64,000 bases of DNA from Vagococcus teuberi (lineage in GTDB: Bacteria > Bacillota > Bacilli > Lactobacillales > Vagococcaceae), in NCBI RefSeq assembly GCF_001870205.1, contig NZ_CP017267.1, positions 1,786,501 to 1,850,500 of the forward strand, in the 5' to 3' direction. This document shows, in pieces, positions 1 through 9,677 of this stretch; the first letter of the stretch is position 1; every line of letters starts with the position of its first letter. The notes below the pieces were generated by a model. It made no database searches. It was not told the DNA's origin and saw only the letters and a list, made by a program, of their open reading frames with translations. Position numbers and translations under genes: made by a program.

Positions 1-232
1 CTAAAGCATCTTGATACATCTCATCACTCACATCATCCATCGTGACAAGGTAGTCTAAATCATTCACAGGGCCACCAACTAAATAAATGGATTTCTTAGG
101 AAAACTTTCTTTTAATATTTCTCCTAAACCACCTTGTGAGCCTAGTGCATCTGGGTCTGGGCTTTGGTGGCGATGGATCATGATGGTATCATGATGTTTT
201 ATTTCTTTTAAAATTTCTTGACTAATAGTCAT
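1..232 (-). CDS. nrnA: NrnA-type DHH phosphoesterase (N-terminal part only)
   Basis: Bifunctional oligoribonuclease / pAp phosphatase of the DHH family, which degrades nanoRNAs and recycles 3'-phosphoadenosine 5'-phosphate. The first 77 residues are visible and the gene runs off the left edge. They contain the family's motif I, HRHQSPDPDALGS, where His and Asp bind Mn. The ATG is preceded by AGGAGG at good spacing. It lies 10 nt downstream of ytoI on the same strand, the same pairing as ytoI-nrnA (ytqI) in Bacillus subtilis, which supports the call. Activity cannot be judged without the DHHA1 domain. Confidence 0.85.
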   Translation of the reverse strand, partial: MTISQEILKEIKHHDTIMIHRHQSPDPDALGSQGGLGEILKESFPKKSIYLVGGPVNDLDYLVTMDDVSDEMYQDAL

Positions 233-242
233 ACTTTTCCTC

Positions 243-1565
243 CTAAACTGGATCCATTAACTGACATACTGCAATCGCTTTTGCAGAAACGATATTATCT
301 TTATATACACTTACTTCAACTTTTCCTGAACGTCTACCAACTTCTATCACTTGAGTTCTGATTTCTATTTCGCTGTCCATTTGGATTAATTTGAAATAAT
401 ATAAGCTACTTTGCTCAATAACCGAATGAAAATTGTATCGTGATAACATCGTTGAACGAACAACACTTGAAATAATTTGATTTAATACACCAAAAGAGAG
501 CGTTCCTAAATTATTAATCATCTGTGGCGTGACAACAAATGTAAAAATAGCATCTCCTTTTTCAGGCATTTCTTTTTCCACAATCTGGTTAGTAATATGA
601 TCCGTCAATTTATGTGCAGCCTGTGGTTGCTTTTGTGCTAATTGAACAGTTCTCATCACATCTTGTCGTGATATAATTCCGACAAGCGTTAGATCATCTT
701 CCACCACAGGAATAATCTCCAAACCATCCCAAATCATTTGATGTCCGATACTTGCTACACTCATATGTGATTTAGCATGTCGTGGATCTTTCGTCATAAC
801 TTTTTCAATAGATTGTGTCAGTGATTTATCAGACACGTCTTTTGCTGTTACCATCCCCACTAAGCGATTAGATTTATTTACTACAGGAAAACGTGTGTAT
901 CCAGTTTTCTCAACCAATTTAACATAATCCTCAACCGTATCTTTCGTTGTCATATAGCATGTTTCACTTTCAGGCGTTTGAATATCTTCTACCAACACGA
1001 TATCCTTTTTAATCATCTGATCACTAATAGCACGGTTAATTAGCATTCCAACAGTAAAGGTATCATGAGATGTACGTAAAATAGGCATTTTAACTTCATC
1101 TGCTAAGTCTATAATATCTTGACTGACTTCAAATCCACCAGTTAACAGAACAGCTGCACCATTATTTAATGCTAACCGCTGAACACCTTCTCTATCACCA
1201 ACAATCATTAAAGCTCCTGGCGTAATATAGCGTAACATGCTTTTTTCTGTCATCGCCCCAATAATAAATTTATCTAATGGTTTTTTTAATCCTTTTTTCC
1301 CCGCTAATACATCACCATCGATAATTTTAACAATTTCTTTGAAAGTTAGATTTTTTATGTTCTCTTTTGTTTTCGTTTCAATTCTTATCGTTCCAACTCG
1401 CTGTATAGTGGATACCAATCCCACATTTTCTGCCTCTTTAATGGCACGATAAGCCGTTCCTTCACTAACGCTTAACATTTTGGCAATGCCTCGAACAGAA
1501 ATTTTATCTCCTACAGGCAAGGACTCAATATGTGCTAATATTTGATCATGTTTTGTCATGCTCAT
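243..1565 (-). CDS. ytoI: YtoI-like HTH-DRTGG-CBS-hotdog protein
   Basis: A multidomain putative regulator of about 440 residues. Visible order: a winged-helix DNA-binding segment (about 5-60, with SVSEGTAYRAIKEAE), a DRTGG domain (about 70-185), two CBS repeats (about 195-315, ligand sensing, adenine nucleotides in many relatives) and a C-terminal thioesterase-like hotdog domain (about 325-440). An upstream GTG at 1574 is in frame, but AAGGTG lies 6 nt before the ATG at 1565, so that ATG is preferred. Order and length match B. subtilis YtoI, whose biological role is unsettled. Probably co-transcribed with nrnA. Confidence 0.8.
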   Translation of the reverse strand: MSMTKHDQILAHIESLPVGDKISVRGIAKMLSVSEGTAYRAIKEAENVGLVSTIQRVGTIRIETKTKENIKNLTFKEIVKIIDGDVLAGKKGLKKPLDKFIIGAMTEKSMLRYITPGALMIVGDREGVQRLALNNGAAVLLTGGFEVSQDIIDLADEVKMPILRTSHDTFTVGMLINRAISDQMIKKDIVLVEDIQTPESETCYMTTKDTVEDYVKLVEKTGYTRFPVVNKSNRLVGMVTAKDVSDKSLTQSIEKVMTKDPRHAKSHMSVASIGHQMIWDGLEIIPVVEDDLTLVGIISRQDVMRTVQLAQKQPQAAHKLTDHITNQIVEKEMPEKGDAIFTFVVTPQMINNLGTLSFGVLNQIISSVVRSTMLSRYNFHSVIEQSSLYYFKLIQMDSEIEIRTQVIEVGRRSGKVEVSVYKDNIVSAKAIAVCQLMDPV

Positions 1566-1710
1566 ACGTGTCACCTTATTGCTTTCTTCTTGTTATAGTT
1601 AATTTAAAAAATCTGTATTAATACAAATCCTTTTGTAATGTTTATATTCTATCATAAAACACGTTAAAAATACATTTGAATCCTATAACAGAAAACAAAT
1701 AACTGATTCA

Positions 1711-1748
1711 AAAAAACCACACGAAAACAATATGTTGTTTTCGTGTGG
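1711..1748 (-). terminator. Intrinsic terminator after amt
   Basis: A perfect 14-bp stem (1717-1730 with 1735-1748) with a 4-nt loop, followed on the minus strand by a run of T. It ends the urease-nickel-ammonium transcription unit. Confidence 0.85.
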
Positions 1749-1758
1749 GGTAGTGTTA

Positions 1759-2973
1759 TTATTCATCATAAGTTACTTGATGGAAGAAATAACTATCAAG
1801 TCCTTCTTCTTGTTCTTGCTCAGTTGTTTTAATTCTAGCAATTTTAGAAATAAGAATTAAAATAAGTCGTGTTACTAAGAATGAATAGATTGCAACTAAA
1901 CATACTCCTAGTACTTGTACCACTAAACCATGTGCTCCATTTGAACTAATTAAAGAATCTGTTGTACCAAAGATTCCTATCAGAATAGTACCAGTAAACC
2001 CACCCATACCATGGACTCCCCAAACATCTAATGCATCATCCCAACCTTTTTTCTTACGAAAATCAACTGCTATATTACAAACTATCCCAGCAATAGCCCC
2101 AATCACAAATGCACTTGTTGGTGTCACATAACCAGCACAAGGAGTAATGGTTGCTAACCCTGCTACTGACCCAGTTAATATATCAACAAAGTCATAATAT
2201 CCTTTTTTTACTTTAGCAAAAATAATCCACACTGTTAAAGCTGTAGCCAAAGAAATAAAAGTAGAAACAAATGCGTTAACAGCTTGCGTATCCGCTCTTA
2301 ATGCTCCACCAGAATTAAATCCAAACCAACCGAACCATAGTAATCCCGTTCCAATCGCTGCTACCATCAAATTATTGTGTTGATTTTTTTGTTTATTGGT
2401 TAGCTTTCTTTGCCCTAAAAATAGGATGGTGGCTAGTGACCCAAATCCTGCTGTTGTATGGATAACCGTTCCTCCAGCAAAATCTCTAAAATTATAATGA
2501 GATAAAAATCCTCCACCCCAAACCCAATGACAAATAGGAAAATATATCAATAAATTCCATGCGATTACTAATAATATATACCCTTTCATTGTCATTCTAT
2601 CTGCAAAAGCTCCTGTCATAAGTGGAACTGTGATGATACAAAACATTAACTGAAATGCAAAAAACATAATAAATGGTATGGTTGCCCCATGTAATAAATT
2701 TGATAAAGAACCGACATTTTTCATTAAAAAGAAATCAGCTGGATTTCCAATAATACCACCAATATCAGTACCAAAAGCTAAACCAAAACCACCTAAAATC
2801 CACATAATTGTTGTAATACCAACTGACACAAAAGATTGTGACATAATAATTAATACATTATTCTTACGAGATAATCCTCCATAAAAGAAAGCTAACCCTG
2901 GGGTCATTAAGCATACTAGAGCTGTACATAGTATGATAAATGCCGTATCTCCTGTATTTATTGAGTGCGTCAT
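1759..2973 (-). CDS. amt: Ammonium transporter Amt
   Basis: Membrane channel for ammonium/ammonia, 404 residues with about 11 membrane segments. The family's two pore histidines are visible in FAGGTVIHTTAGFGS and DVWGVHGMGGFTG. GAGAGGAA lies 8 nt before the ATG. No PII (glnB/glnK) gene is adjacent, although amt genes often pair with one. The gene begins 42 nt after nikE and ends the urease-nickel cluster, so it may handle the ammonium made by urease; that link is inferred from position. It could also be a general nitrogen-scavenging Amt. Confidence 0.93.
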   Translation of the reverse strand: MTHSINTGDTAFIILCTALVCLMTPGLAFFYGGLSRKNNVLIIMSQSFVSVGITTIMWILGGFGLAFGTDIGGIIGNPADFFLMKNVGSLSNLLHGATIPFIMFFAFQLMFCIITVPLMTGAFADRMTMKGYILLVIAWNLLIYFPICHWVWGGGFLSHYNFRDFAGGTVIHTTAGFGSLATILFLGQRKLTNKQKNQHNNLMVAAIGTGLLWFGWFGFNSGGALRADTQAVNAFVSTFISLATALTVWIIFAKVKKGYYDFVDILTGSVAGLATITPCAGYVTPTSAFVIGAIAGIVCNIAVDFRKKKGWDDALDVWGVHGMGGFTGTILIGIFGTTDSLISSNGAHGLVVQVLGVCLVAIYSFLVTRLILILISKIARIKTTEQEQEEGLDSYFFHQVTYDE

Positions 2974-3015
2974 AAAAGTAATTCCTCTCTTTCAACTTGA
3001 TTTATACCAACTAAA

Positions 3016-3750
3016 TCAAATTTGCGCCTTAATCAACTCTTTCACGTAAACAGAATTACTATGCATTAAATTACTAACTAATAGTGATTCTTCTACCTCT
3101 CCATCTTTCAATACCAGTAGTTCCTCACAGAAATAAGTCGCTAATTCCAAACTGTGAGTTACAAATACATATTTAAGTTTGTATTCCTTTCTAAGTTCCA
3201 TCAATAAATCAAGCAATTGATCAACAACTATTAAATCTAAAGAACTAAAGGACTCATCAAAGATTAATACTTGAGTTCTTGATAATAAGCTTCTTGCAAT
3301 GCAAATGCGTTGAATCTGTCCCCCACTCATTTCAGTGGCTTTTTTATATAATACGTCAGCCGATAACCCAACTTTTTTGAGTATGTTAGTCATCTCATCA
3401 AGCATTTTTTTTTCATCAGTTTCATTCATTGTTTCTTTTAATGCTTCATATACGGTAAATCTAGGATTAATTGCTGACCAATAGTCTTGGAAAATCATAC
3501 TAATTGGATTCTTCTTTTTGGGAGACTGTGTCACGTTTAGTTTAATATCCCCTGAGCTAGGTTTTTCAATTCCTGATAACATCTTGATAAGCGTTGTCTT
3601 ACCACTACCACTTTCTCCTAAAATAGCAACGCTATCTTTTTTAAATGAGAAACTAATATTTTTTATAATATCTCGCTTTTTTTTGGAAAATAAAAAGCGA
3701 GATACCCCATAAGACTTTGATAAGTTTGTTACAACCAACCACTCACCCAT
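3016..3750 (-). CDS. nikE: Nickel ABC transporter ATP-binding protein NikE-like
   Basis: Cytoplasmic ATPase of the oligopeptide/nickel ABC importer family, 244 residues. Walker A is GESGSGKT, the signature is MSGGQIQR and Walker B is VLIFDES. It overlaps nikD by 8 nt and its ribosome-binding site (GGAGGT) lies inside the nikD end, indicating translational coupling. It is the last gene of a five-gene nikABCDE block attached to the urease operon, so nickel (free or chelated) is the probable cargo. From the ATPase alone it could equally be a dipeptide importer subunit. Confidence 0.8.
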   Translation of the reverse strand: MGEWLVVTNLSKSYGVSRFLFSKKKRDIIKNISFSFKKDSVAILGESGSGKTTLIKMLSGIEKPSSGDIKLNVTQSPKKKNPISMIFQDYWSAINPRFTVYEALKETMNETDEKKMLDEMTNILKKVGLSADVLYKKATEMSGGQIQRICIARSLLSRTQVLIFDESFSSLDLIVVDQLLDLLMELRKEYKLKYVFVTHSLELATYFCEELLVLKDGEVEESLLVSNLMHSNSVYVKELIKAQI

Positions 3751-4549
3751 TTTTTAACCTCCAAAAGGGTTTACCTATTTTTTCTTTTATTTTTCTAACT
3801 TTTCCTATATACGACTGATCATTATTATCTATATCACAAGTTTTTGTTTCTTCTATTTTTTTTCCATCATCTAATACAATCACATAATCACATAGACTAT
3901 CCATAACAGAGATATCATGAGTAGACAAAATCAATGTTTTACCTACTTCTTTTTTATACGTTAAGAATAAATCAATTACTTTTTTCTTATTAATACTATC
4001 CAAAGCACTTGTTGGTTCATCTGCTATAACACATTCAGGGTTTAAAGATAGACAAAGTGCTATAATACATCTTTGTAACATTCCACCTGATAATTGAAAT
4101 GGGTATTTTGTCAATGCTTCTGTGGATAAATCCATTTTAAAAAATAGGTCTTTTATTCTTTCTTTACCAACTGTCGAATCTATTTGGTTTTCAAGAAAGG
4201 TTTCTTCAAATTGTTTACCTATCTTTTCAATGGGATCAAACGCTTGATAAGCATTCTGTGGAATATAGGATAATTTAGGGCTGATAAGTGATATCCCATC
4301 CTTGTCTATGATAGTATTCAACTTCTTAACATCTTCATTATCAAAATAATAGGATACTTGCCCATCAATCAAAAAATTAGCTTCGCTTAATCCCACTAAT
4401 GTTTTCAATAAGGTTGATTTTCCACTTCCACTTGGTCCAAATATACCAGTCACTTCATTTTTATTAATACAAAAACTAATATCATTTAAAAATTTTTTTT
4501 CGTCATTGGATTGCACAGTCAAATGGGCAATAGACATAATGTGAGTCAT
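3743..4549 (-). CDS. nikD: Nickel ABC transporter ATP-binding protein NikD-like
   Basis: The second ATPase of the importer. Walker A is GPSGSGKST, the signature LSGGMLQR, Walker B CVIADEP. The reading frame is open upstream to 4600, but AGAAGG lies 9 nt before the ATG at 4549 and that start leaves a 13-nt gap from nikC, so 4549 (about 268 residues) is chosen. It would pair with NikE beneath the NikB/NikC permeases. Substrate is inferred from the urease context and NikA. Confidence 0.8.
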   Translation of the reverse strand: MTHIMSIAHLTVQSNDEKKFLNDISFCINKNEVTGIFGPSGSGKSTLLKTLVGLSEANFLIDGQVSYYFDNEDVKKLNTIIDKDGISLISPKLSYIPQNAYQAFDPIEKIGKQFEETFLENQIDSTVGKERIKDLFFKMDLSTEALTKYPFQLSGGMLQRCIIALCLSLNPECVIADEPTSALDSINKKKVIDLFLTYKKEVGKTLILSTHDISVMDSLCDYVIVLDDGKKIEETKTCDIDNNDQSYIGKVRKIKEKIGKPFWRLKNG

Positions 4550-4562
4550 TTTTTCATACCTT

Positions 4563-5384
4563 CTAATTTTTTTGATAAAATTGTTCATTAATAAAATCAC
4601 TAATGTAATTTAACATGCCGATCACTAAAAATAGTACCATACCTGGTGGAATCATTTGCCAAGGATTTATCACACTAACCTCTCTAGCATCGTTTAGCAT
4701 AGTCCCCCACTCTGGCGTTGGGGGTTGTATCCCTATTCCTAAAAAAGATAATGCACTAATACTCATCACTACTGTGCTTAAATCCAAAGTAGCGTAAACG
4801 ATAATACTTCTTAGTAATTGTCGTAAGACGTGATGATAGTATATCCATAACTTATTTTTTCCAGATCCGACAGAAAATAACACATAATTTTTACTCCGAA
4901 TGACTTTTATCTCAGAACGTATCATTTTTATATACCAAGGCCACCGAACTAGTGTTAATGCCAAAATAATTGTTAACATACTCGGTCCTAATATTCCTAT
5001 CATAATAAGAGACAGCATTTCACTTGGTAGAGACAACAACCAATCACAAATTTTAACAATCATACGGTCAAATATACCATCTGACATGCCAGATATACTT
5101 CCAAAAATAACGCCACCTAGAATAATCGAAATAACAATTAATATTGATAATAATATTGTTGTTCTTCCACCAAAAACAATTCTAGAAAAAATATCTCTAC
5201 CTAATAAATCTGTTCCTAATATGTGCTGAAAAGATGGTTTCAATAGTTTATTCGGAATATCTTGACTATTTGGATCGTGCACCGTAACATACGGAGCAAA
5301 AACAATGCAAAGTAATAATAAAATTAAAATAATACTGAAAACTAAAAGTAGTTTATCAGTTTTTATTTTTTTAAATTTTCTCAT
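4563..5384 (-). CDS. nikC: Nickel ABC transporter permease NikC-like
   Basis: Inner permease subunit of 273 residues with an N-terminal membrane helix (about 12-34) followed by five more. The DppC/OppC/NikC hallmarks HDPNSQDIPNKLLKPS and HILGTDLLGRDIFSRIVFGGR are visible near the N terminus. The ATG overlaps the nikB stop by 4 nt (ATGA), typical of coupled permease genes. It forms the pore with NikB. Confidence 0.82.
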   Translation of the reverse strand: MRKFKKIKTDKLLLVFSIILILLLLCIVFAPYVTVHDPNSQDIPNKLLKPSFQHILGTDLLGRDIFSRIVFGGRTTILLSILIVISIILGGVIFGSISGMSDGIFDRMIVKICDWLLSLPSEMLSLIMIGILGPSMLTIILALTLVRWPWYIKMIRSEIKVIRSKNYVLFSVGSGKNKLWIYYHHVLRQLLRSIIVYATLDLSTVVMSISALSFLGIGIQPPTPEWGTMLNDAREVSVINPWQMIPPGMVLFLVIGMLNYISDFINEQFYQKN

Positions 5385-6316
5385 ACACTGCCTCTTTCTG
5401 ATAACCTTGGATCAATATATGTCATTAATTTTTCTACAATCATACCACTAAAAACAAAAAACAAAGCTGTTAACACGATATATGCTTGTAAAACTGGAAT
5501 ATCTCTATTATGTATAGCGTTAATACACAATAACCCTAATCCTGGCCAAGCAAAAACACTTTCTACTATAATACTTCCTGCAATTAATTTAGGGATACTC
5601 ATTCCAATTGACACTAATGATGATTTTAAGGAATTCTTTAAAATGTGACGTCCTATTTTTTTTTGAGAAAAACCTCTTACTTTATAATAATTCACATATT
5701 GTTGTGTTCTATTTTGGATAAATTCATTTCTAATTAGGCGTATATACGATGACGAATACACTATTGATAACGTAATCGCAGGTAGAATAACAGAATAAAA
5801 ACCATCAAATCCTCCTGTTGGAAACAAATTATATTTCACCGAAAATAATGAAATCAACAAGATACCTAACCAAAATGACGGAACAGCACTTAATATAAAA
5901 CTCAATACTCTCATTATTTTTTCAAACCAATGATTATATAGATGAACCATTAGCATACTAAAAATAAAACAAGTAATTAGAATAAAGACAACTGTCATAA
6001 TCATCAAAATAAAAGTATAAGGAAAAGCATCTAAAATCATATTTTTTATGTTTTTACCTGAAACATAACTCAATCCAAAATCACCTTGTATCGCATTTCC
6101 TATCCATTTCAAATACCTTATAAAAAAAGGTGTGTCTAATCCAAGTTCATGACGTCTTTGGATAATGTTTTCTTGTGTCGGTGTAATTGCCTGTACTCGT
6201 AGTGATGTTTCAGCTGGATCTTTAGATAGATAAGTCAGTAAAAAAAATGGGATAAATGACGTTAAGAACACTATGCCAAAAACCTTTATAATCAAAGATA
6301 ATATTCGTTTAATCAT
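5381..6316 (-). CDS. nikB: Nickel ABC transporter permease NikB-like
   Basis: Permease of about 311 residues with the DppB/NikB pattern: one N-terminal helix, an extracytoplasmic stretch with RRHELGLDTPFFIRYLKW, then five helices. The frame is open to 6391, but that part would overlap nikA. The ATG at 6316 puts the hydrophobic helix at the N terminus as expected. No strong ribosome-binding site stands directly before it, so the start is moderately sure and coupling to nikA (23 nt upstream) is likely. Confidence 0.8.
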   Translation of the reverse strand: MIKRILSLIIKVFGIVFLTSFIPFFLLTYLSKDPAETSLRVQAITPTQENIIQRRHELGLDTPFFIRYLKWIGNAIQGDFGLSYVSGKNIKNMILDAFPYTFILMIMTVVFILITCFIFSMLMVHLYNHWFEKIMRVLSFILSAVPSFWLGILLISLFSVKYNLFPTGGFDGFYSVILPAITLSIVYSSSYIRLIRNEFIQNRTQQYVNYYKVRGFSQKKIGRHILKNSLKSSLVSIGMSIPKLIAGSIIVESVFAWPGLGLLCINAIHNRDIPVLQAYIVLTALFFVFSGMIVEKLMTYIDPRLSERGSV

Positions 6317-6338
6317 AACATCACGCTCTATTTCCTTA

Positions 6339-7925
6339 TCATTGTTTTTTAAATGACATTTTTTCAAATGGGATTTCATATTGAGAATCATTAAATTCTA
6401 TATTTTTTAAATCTGATGAACCAATCGCTTTTGTTTTTGAATAAGAAATAGGAATATAAACACATTCGTCATTAATATAAGAAAGAATTGTTTTGTAGTC
6501 TTCCTGTCTTTTTTCTTCATTAGGTTCAATCATCACTTCAGTAATTAAGTTATCTAACCATTTTTTCTTCTCTAAACCTAATTGTGCTTGGTAATCTCCA
6601 TGAGCTGGTATTCTCCATGAAGAAACATATGATTGTGGATCATAAGGTGTCCCCCATGATAATGAGTATTGTAAATCAAACTCACCACTTTTTTGTCTAT
6701 CTAAAAAATTTTGTTTTTCTTCAGATATGATAGTAACGTCTACCCCCACATTTTTTAAATCAGATTGAATAGATTGTGCTATTAATCCTTCTTGGGCATT
6801 TTGAGAATTATATGAAAATGTTAATAATAATTTTTCACCATTTTTATAACGAAAACCATCGTCACTAGTTTTCCAACCAGCATTATCTAGTAATTTTTTT
6901 GCATTCTCTATATCAAAAGCATAGTGTTTTAAATCAACATCTGAATAGGGGGCCGTTTTTGGTAATAAGGTTTGTGCTTCGTCTTCTGCACCATTTAGTA
7001 TTCCTTTAACAATATTTTGTTTATTAACAGCTTGAGTAATGGCTTCTCTGACATTTTTATCATTTAAATTAGGTCTCTTACTATTTAATAAAATTGCACG
7101 TGATGCAACAGGTTTACTAAATAATGTTTGGAATTTTTTATCTTTTTCCATTTCAGTAAACGTGTCCATACTTAATTGATCACCATCTGATCCATATATC
7201 AAGTCAATATCCCCTTTTTTTAATGATAACAACAATGACTGAGTATCAGGTATTACTTTCCACGTTATTTCTTCAATTTGAGGTTCTTGTCCCCAATAAT
7301 GATTATTTTTTTTAAAGACTGCTACTTGACCATCTTTATGACTCTCAAGAACATATGCTCCAGTACCAATATAGTCTGTTACACCGTTTTTTGTTTCGTT
7401 ATTTTCAAAACATTTAGGTGAAATAAATCTGAATGGTCTTGTTAATCCTAATTCAACTAAAGTAGGGTAATATGCATGTTTTAATGTTAATTTAAATGTA
7501 TCATTATCAATGACTTGCGTATTATCTATTTCATTAACCATATCAAGCCATGCATGTCTTTCACGATTGCTTAATATAGCATCAAAATTTTTCTTAACAG
7601 CCTCTGCATTAAAAGGCTCACCATCTGAGAATGTCACACCTTTTCGTAAGTGAAATGTATATTCTTTACCATCATCTGAGATGTCCCAACTTTCTGCTAA
7701 AGCTGGAATGACTTTACCATCTTCATTTTTAGTCAGTCCTTCAAAAACCATGTTTTGAGCAGCCATTTCTCCATTGTAAAGATGGGGATTGATATCTCTA
7801 ACATCTTTTGTACTTCCATAATTTAAATTTGTTTTGCTCGTTTGTGCTTCTTTTTTACCACAACCGGTTAATAATACTATTGACATTAAAAATACAAAAA
7901 AACCTAAAAACCTGCTTCTATTCAC
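6339..7925 (-). CDS. nikA: Nickel-binding lipoprotein NikA-like
   Basis: Extracellular solute-binding protein of SBP family 5, 528 residues. The signal peptide ends in the lipobox LTGC, so Cys22 would be lipidated. The segment [12 protein letters not shown] resembles the Arg-rich region typical of NikA rather than peptide-binding paralogues. The start is GTG with GGAGG 9 nt upstream. First gene of the nik block. In this family the ligand is usually Ni2+ held by a small chelator such as histidine; the chelator here is unknown. Next to urease, which needs two Ni per active site, nickel is the best-supported cargo. Confidence 0.85.
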   Translation of the reverse strand: MNRSRFLGFFVFLMSIVLLTGCGKKEAQTSKTNLNYGSTKDVRDINPHLYNGEMAAQNMVFEGLTKNEDGKVIPALAESWDISDDGKEYTFHLRKGVTFSDGEPFNAEAVKKNFDAILSNRERHAWLDMVNEIDNTQVIDNDTFKLTLKHAYYPTLVELGLTRPFRFISPKCFENNETKNGVTDYIGTGAYVLESHKDGQVAVFKKNNHYWGQEPQIEEITWKVIPDTQSLLLSLKKGDIDLIYGSDGDQLSMDTFTEMEKDKKFQTLFSKPVASRAILLNSKRPNLNDKNVREAITQAVNKQNIVKGILNGAEDEAQTLLPKTAPYSDVDLKHYAFDIENAKKLLDNAGWKTSDDGFRYKNGEKLLLTFSYNSQNAQEGLIAQSIQSDLKNVGVDVTIISEEKQNFLDRQKSGEFDLQYSLSWGTPYDPQSYVSSWRIPAHGDYQAQLGLEKKKWLDNLITEVMIEPNEEKRQEDYKTILSYINDECVYIPISYSKTKAIGSSDLKNIEFNDSQYEIPFEKMSFKKQ

Positions 7926-7955
7926 TTAAATCATCCTCCAAAGTATCATATTCAC

Positions 7956-7984
7956 TCTATAACACAAATATAACACATTTGTAA
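7956..7984 (-). promoter_or_regulatory. Putative promoter of nikABCDE
   Basis: On the minus strand TTACAA and TATAGA are separated by 17 nt. The spacer and -10 carry a direct repeat of TGTGTTATA, a possible regulator site. It may give the nickel genes a start separate from the urease promoter. Confidence 0.4.
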
Positions 7985-8043
7985 TAAAATAAACTTTTAA
8001 AATATTTTATTTTATCTTTAAAACACTTTTTACATAAAAAGAA

Positions 8044-8808
8044 TTAATTAGTTGCTTTAATCAAAAAAATAGGAGAAAACATGCAATTTACTTGTTGTTC
8101 TTCATTCAACAAATAATTATTTAAATTATGACGAACAGAAATATCACTTATATTTAAAGACTTTAGTATATCAATATCCCACTGTGGTCTATCTATTTTA
8201 GACATCGGCATCTTTCTAGCCAATTCTTCCATACGTTGAATATCAGTCATTTCATATAAATCTTTCACATCGTAATTTTTAACTAAACGTCTAGCTTCAT
8301 TGTATTCCTGTCTAACCTTTTCATCATATAAATAGTGATACCAGTTAGAATCAAAATTCAATAATATACCCCCAGGTTTTAGTACCCTCAACCATTCTTG
8401 GTAAGCTTTTTCTGGATTTTCTAGATTCCATGTAACATTTCGAGTTACAATAGCGTCATATTCATTTTCATCAAATAATAATTCTTGAGCATCCATCAAT
8501 TGCCACTCTATCATTGATGATAGATGACCTGCATTACATTTTGCTTTTGTTAACATCTCTTCAGTCATATCAATAGAAGTTACTTCATAACCCAAATCAG
8601 CTAAAATGATTGATAAAAAACCAGGACCCGTCCCAATATCCAGCACTTTTTTTACTTTGATATCACTAGATAGCAACTCTTGATGAATATAATCTTGCCA
8701 AATTTTTTTTTGTTCCCCTAGTAATTCATCTTTATGTTGTTCAGCATATGTTATTGAGCGATCAGCCCAATAGTCAATCATTTCTTTTTTAAAATCTTTC
8801 ACTACCAT
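8044..8808 (-). CDS. Class I SAM-dependent methyltransferase in the urease/nickel cluster
   Basis: A soluble methyltransferase of about 254 residues. The Rossmann SAM-binding motif is VLDIGTGPGFLSIILA (near residue 58), followed by the acidic strand end VTSIDMTEEML and motif IV region DAIVTRNVTWNLENP. The ATG at 8808 has GGAGG 8 nt upstream; an in-frame start at 8850 would overlap ureD. It lies between ureD and nikA on the same strand. Its substrate is unknown. Since NikA-type importers often take chelated nickel, a role in making or altering a nickel chelator is conceivable but not shown. Confidence 0.75.
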   Translation of the reverse strand: MVVKDFKKEMIDYWADRSITYAEQHKDELLGEQKKIWQDYIHQELLSSDIKVKKVLDIGTGPGFLSIILADLGYEVTSIDMTEEMLTKAKCNAGHLSSMIEWQLMDAQELLFDENEYDAIVTRNVTWNLENPEKAYQEWLRVLKPGGILLNFDSNWYHYLYDEKVRQEYNEARRLVKNYDVKDLYEMTDIQRMEELARKMPMSKIDRPQWDIDILKSLNISDISVRHNLNNYLLNEEQQVNCMFSPIFLIKATN

Positions 8809-8830
8809 ATGCGTTTCCTCCATTATTAAT

Positions 8831-9676
8831 CTATTTAAAATAATGGTCATTTTTATTTAATTCTAACTCTGGCAGTTCAAATACTAATGACCTAAAAATG
8901 TTTAATGCATGCATCAACACTTTTCTATTTTTTTCACCCTTATCACTCATTGTTCTTAAAATAAATCCTGGTTTCTCTAATGTTGATAGACCAAAATCTA
9001 CCTCAATCTGTAACTTAGAAAGCTTTTCTTTTATTTTTTCTATCACATCATTCGTACAAAGATGACTAATCACGACTAAACTATTGTAGTTTTGATGGCC
9101 TTCAAAAAAACCTAACTGTCTCATATCATCTTTTTCAGGTGTTAAAAATGAGTGATCATTATAGATTAATTTTTTATCCATATAGATACTTGTCTTCATT
9201 TGAACGCTAGAATATTGAAAGTCCTTCTCATCTTCAGACCATCCAGCAGTCACACCATCAATTAAAGCCAGTGTTGAAGTAGGTGTCATATGAATCATTG
9301 TCTCTTGAGAATACACAGCGTTTTTATATGGAATAACCTCATCTGTTAAATATTCTAAAAAACTATTTTCTTCTAAATGAATAGATACCTTCTGACCAGT
9401 TTCTATTCTGTTATCGCATTTATAAACATAAGTAGGTGCTTGAGACGTTACAATTACATGAGAATGACTTAATAGTGTCATATTGACTTCATATGTTTCA
9501 CCCTCAATAAATCCACCACCAGTATTAATTAAAAAATAGTAGGGTGTATTTTCATATGGTAAATGGACATTAGAGGATACTCTAGAATTTCCTTCATGAT
9601 ATATCCTCTTAGCAATTGTTCTTCCATTTATTTCAGAAAAAATCAAATCTATTAATCCATCTGATTTATTTTTCAT
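8831..9676 (-). CDS. ureD: Urease accessory protein UreD (UreH)
   Basis: Urease maturation scaffold of 281 residues. It binds the apo-urease trimer and, with UreF and UreG, opens a path for nickel and CO2. UreD/UreH family features visible are PYYFLINTGGGFIEGETYEV near residue 46 and VTSQAPTYVYKC. AGAAGG precedes the ATG, and the ureG stop lies 1 nt upstream. Last of the ureIABCEFGD order, the arrangement known from Streptococcus salivarius. Confidence 0.93.
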   Translation of the reverse strand: MKNKSDGLIDLIFSEINGRTIAKRIYHEGNSRVSSNVHLPYENTPYYFLINTGGGFIEGETYEVNMTLLSHSHVIVTSQAPTYVYKCDNRIETGQKVSIHLEENSFLEYLTDEVIPYKNAVYSQETMIHMTPTSTLALIDGVTAGWSEDEKDFQYSSVQMKTSIYMDKKLIYNDHSFLTPEKDDMRQLGFFEGHQNYNSLVVISHLCTNDVIEKIKEKLSKLQIEVDFGLSTLEKPGFILRTMSDKGEKNRKVLMHALNIFRSLVFELPELELNKNDHYFK

Positions 9677-9677
9677 T

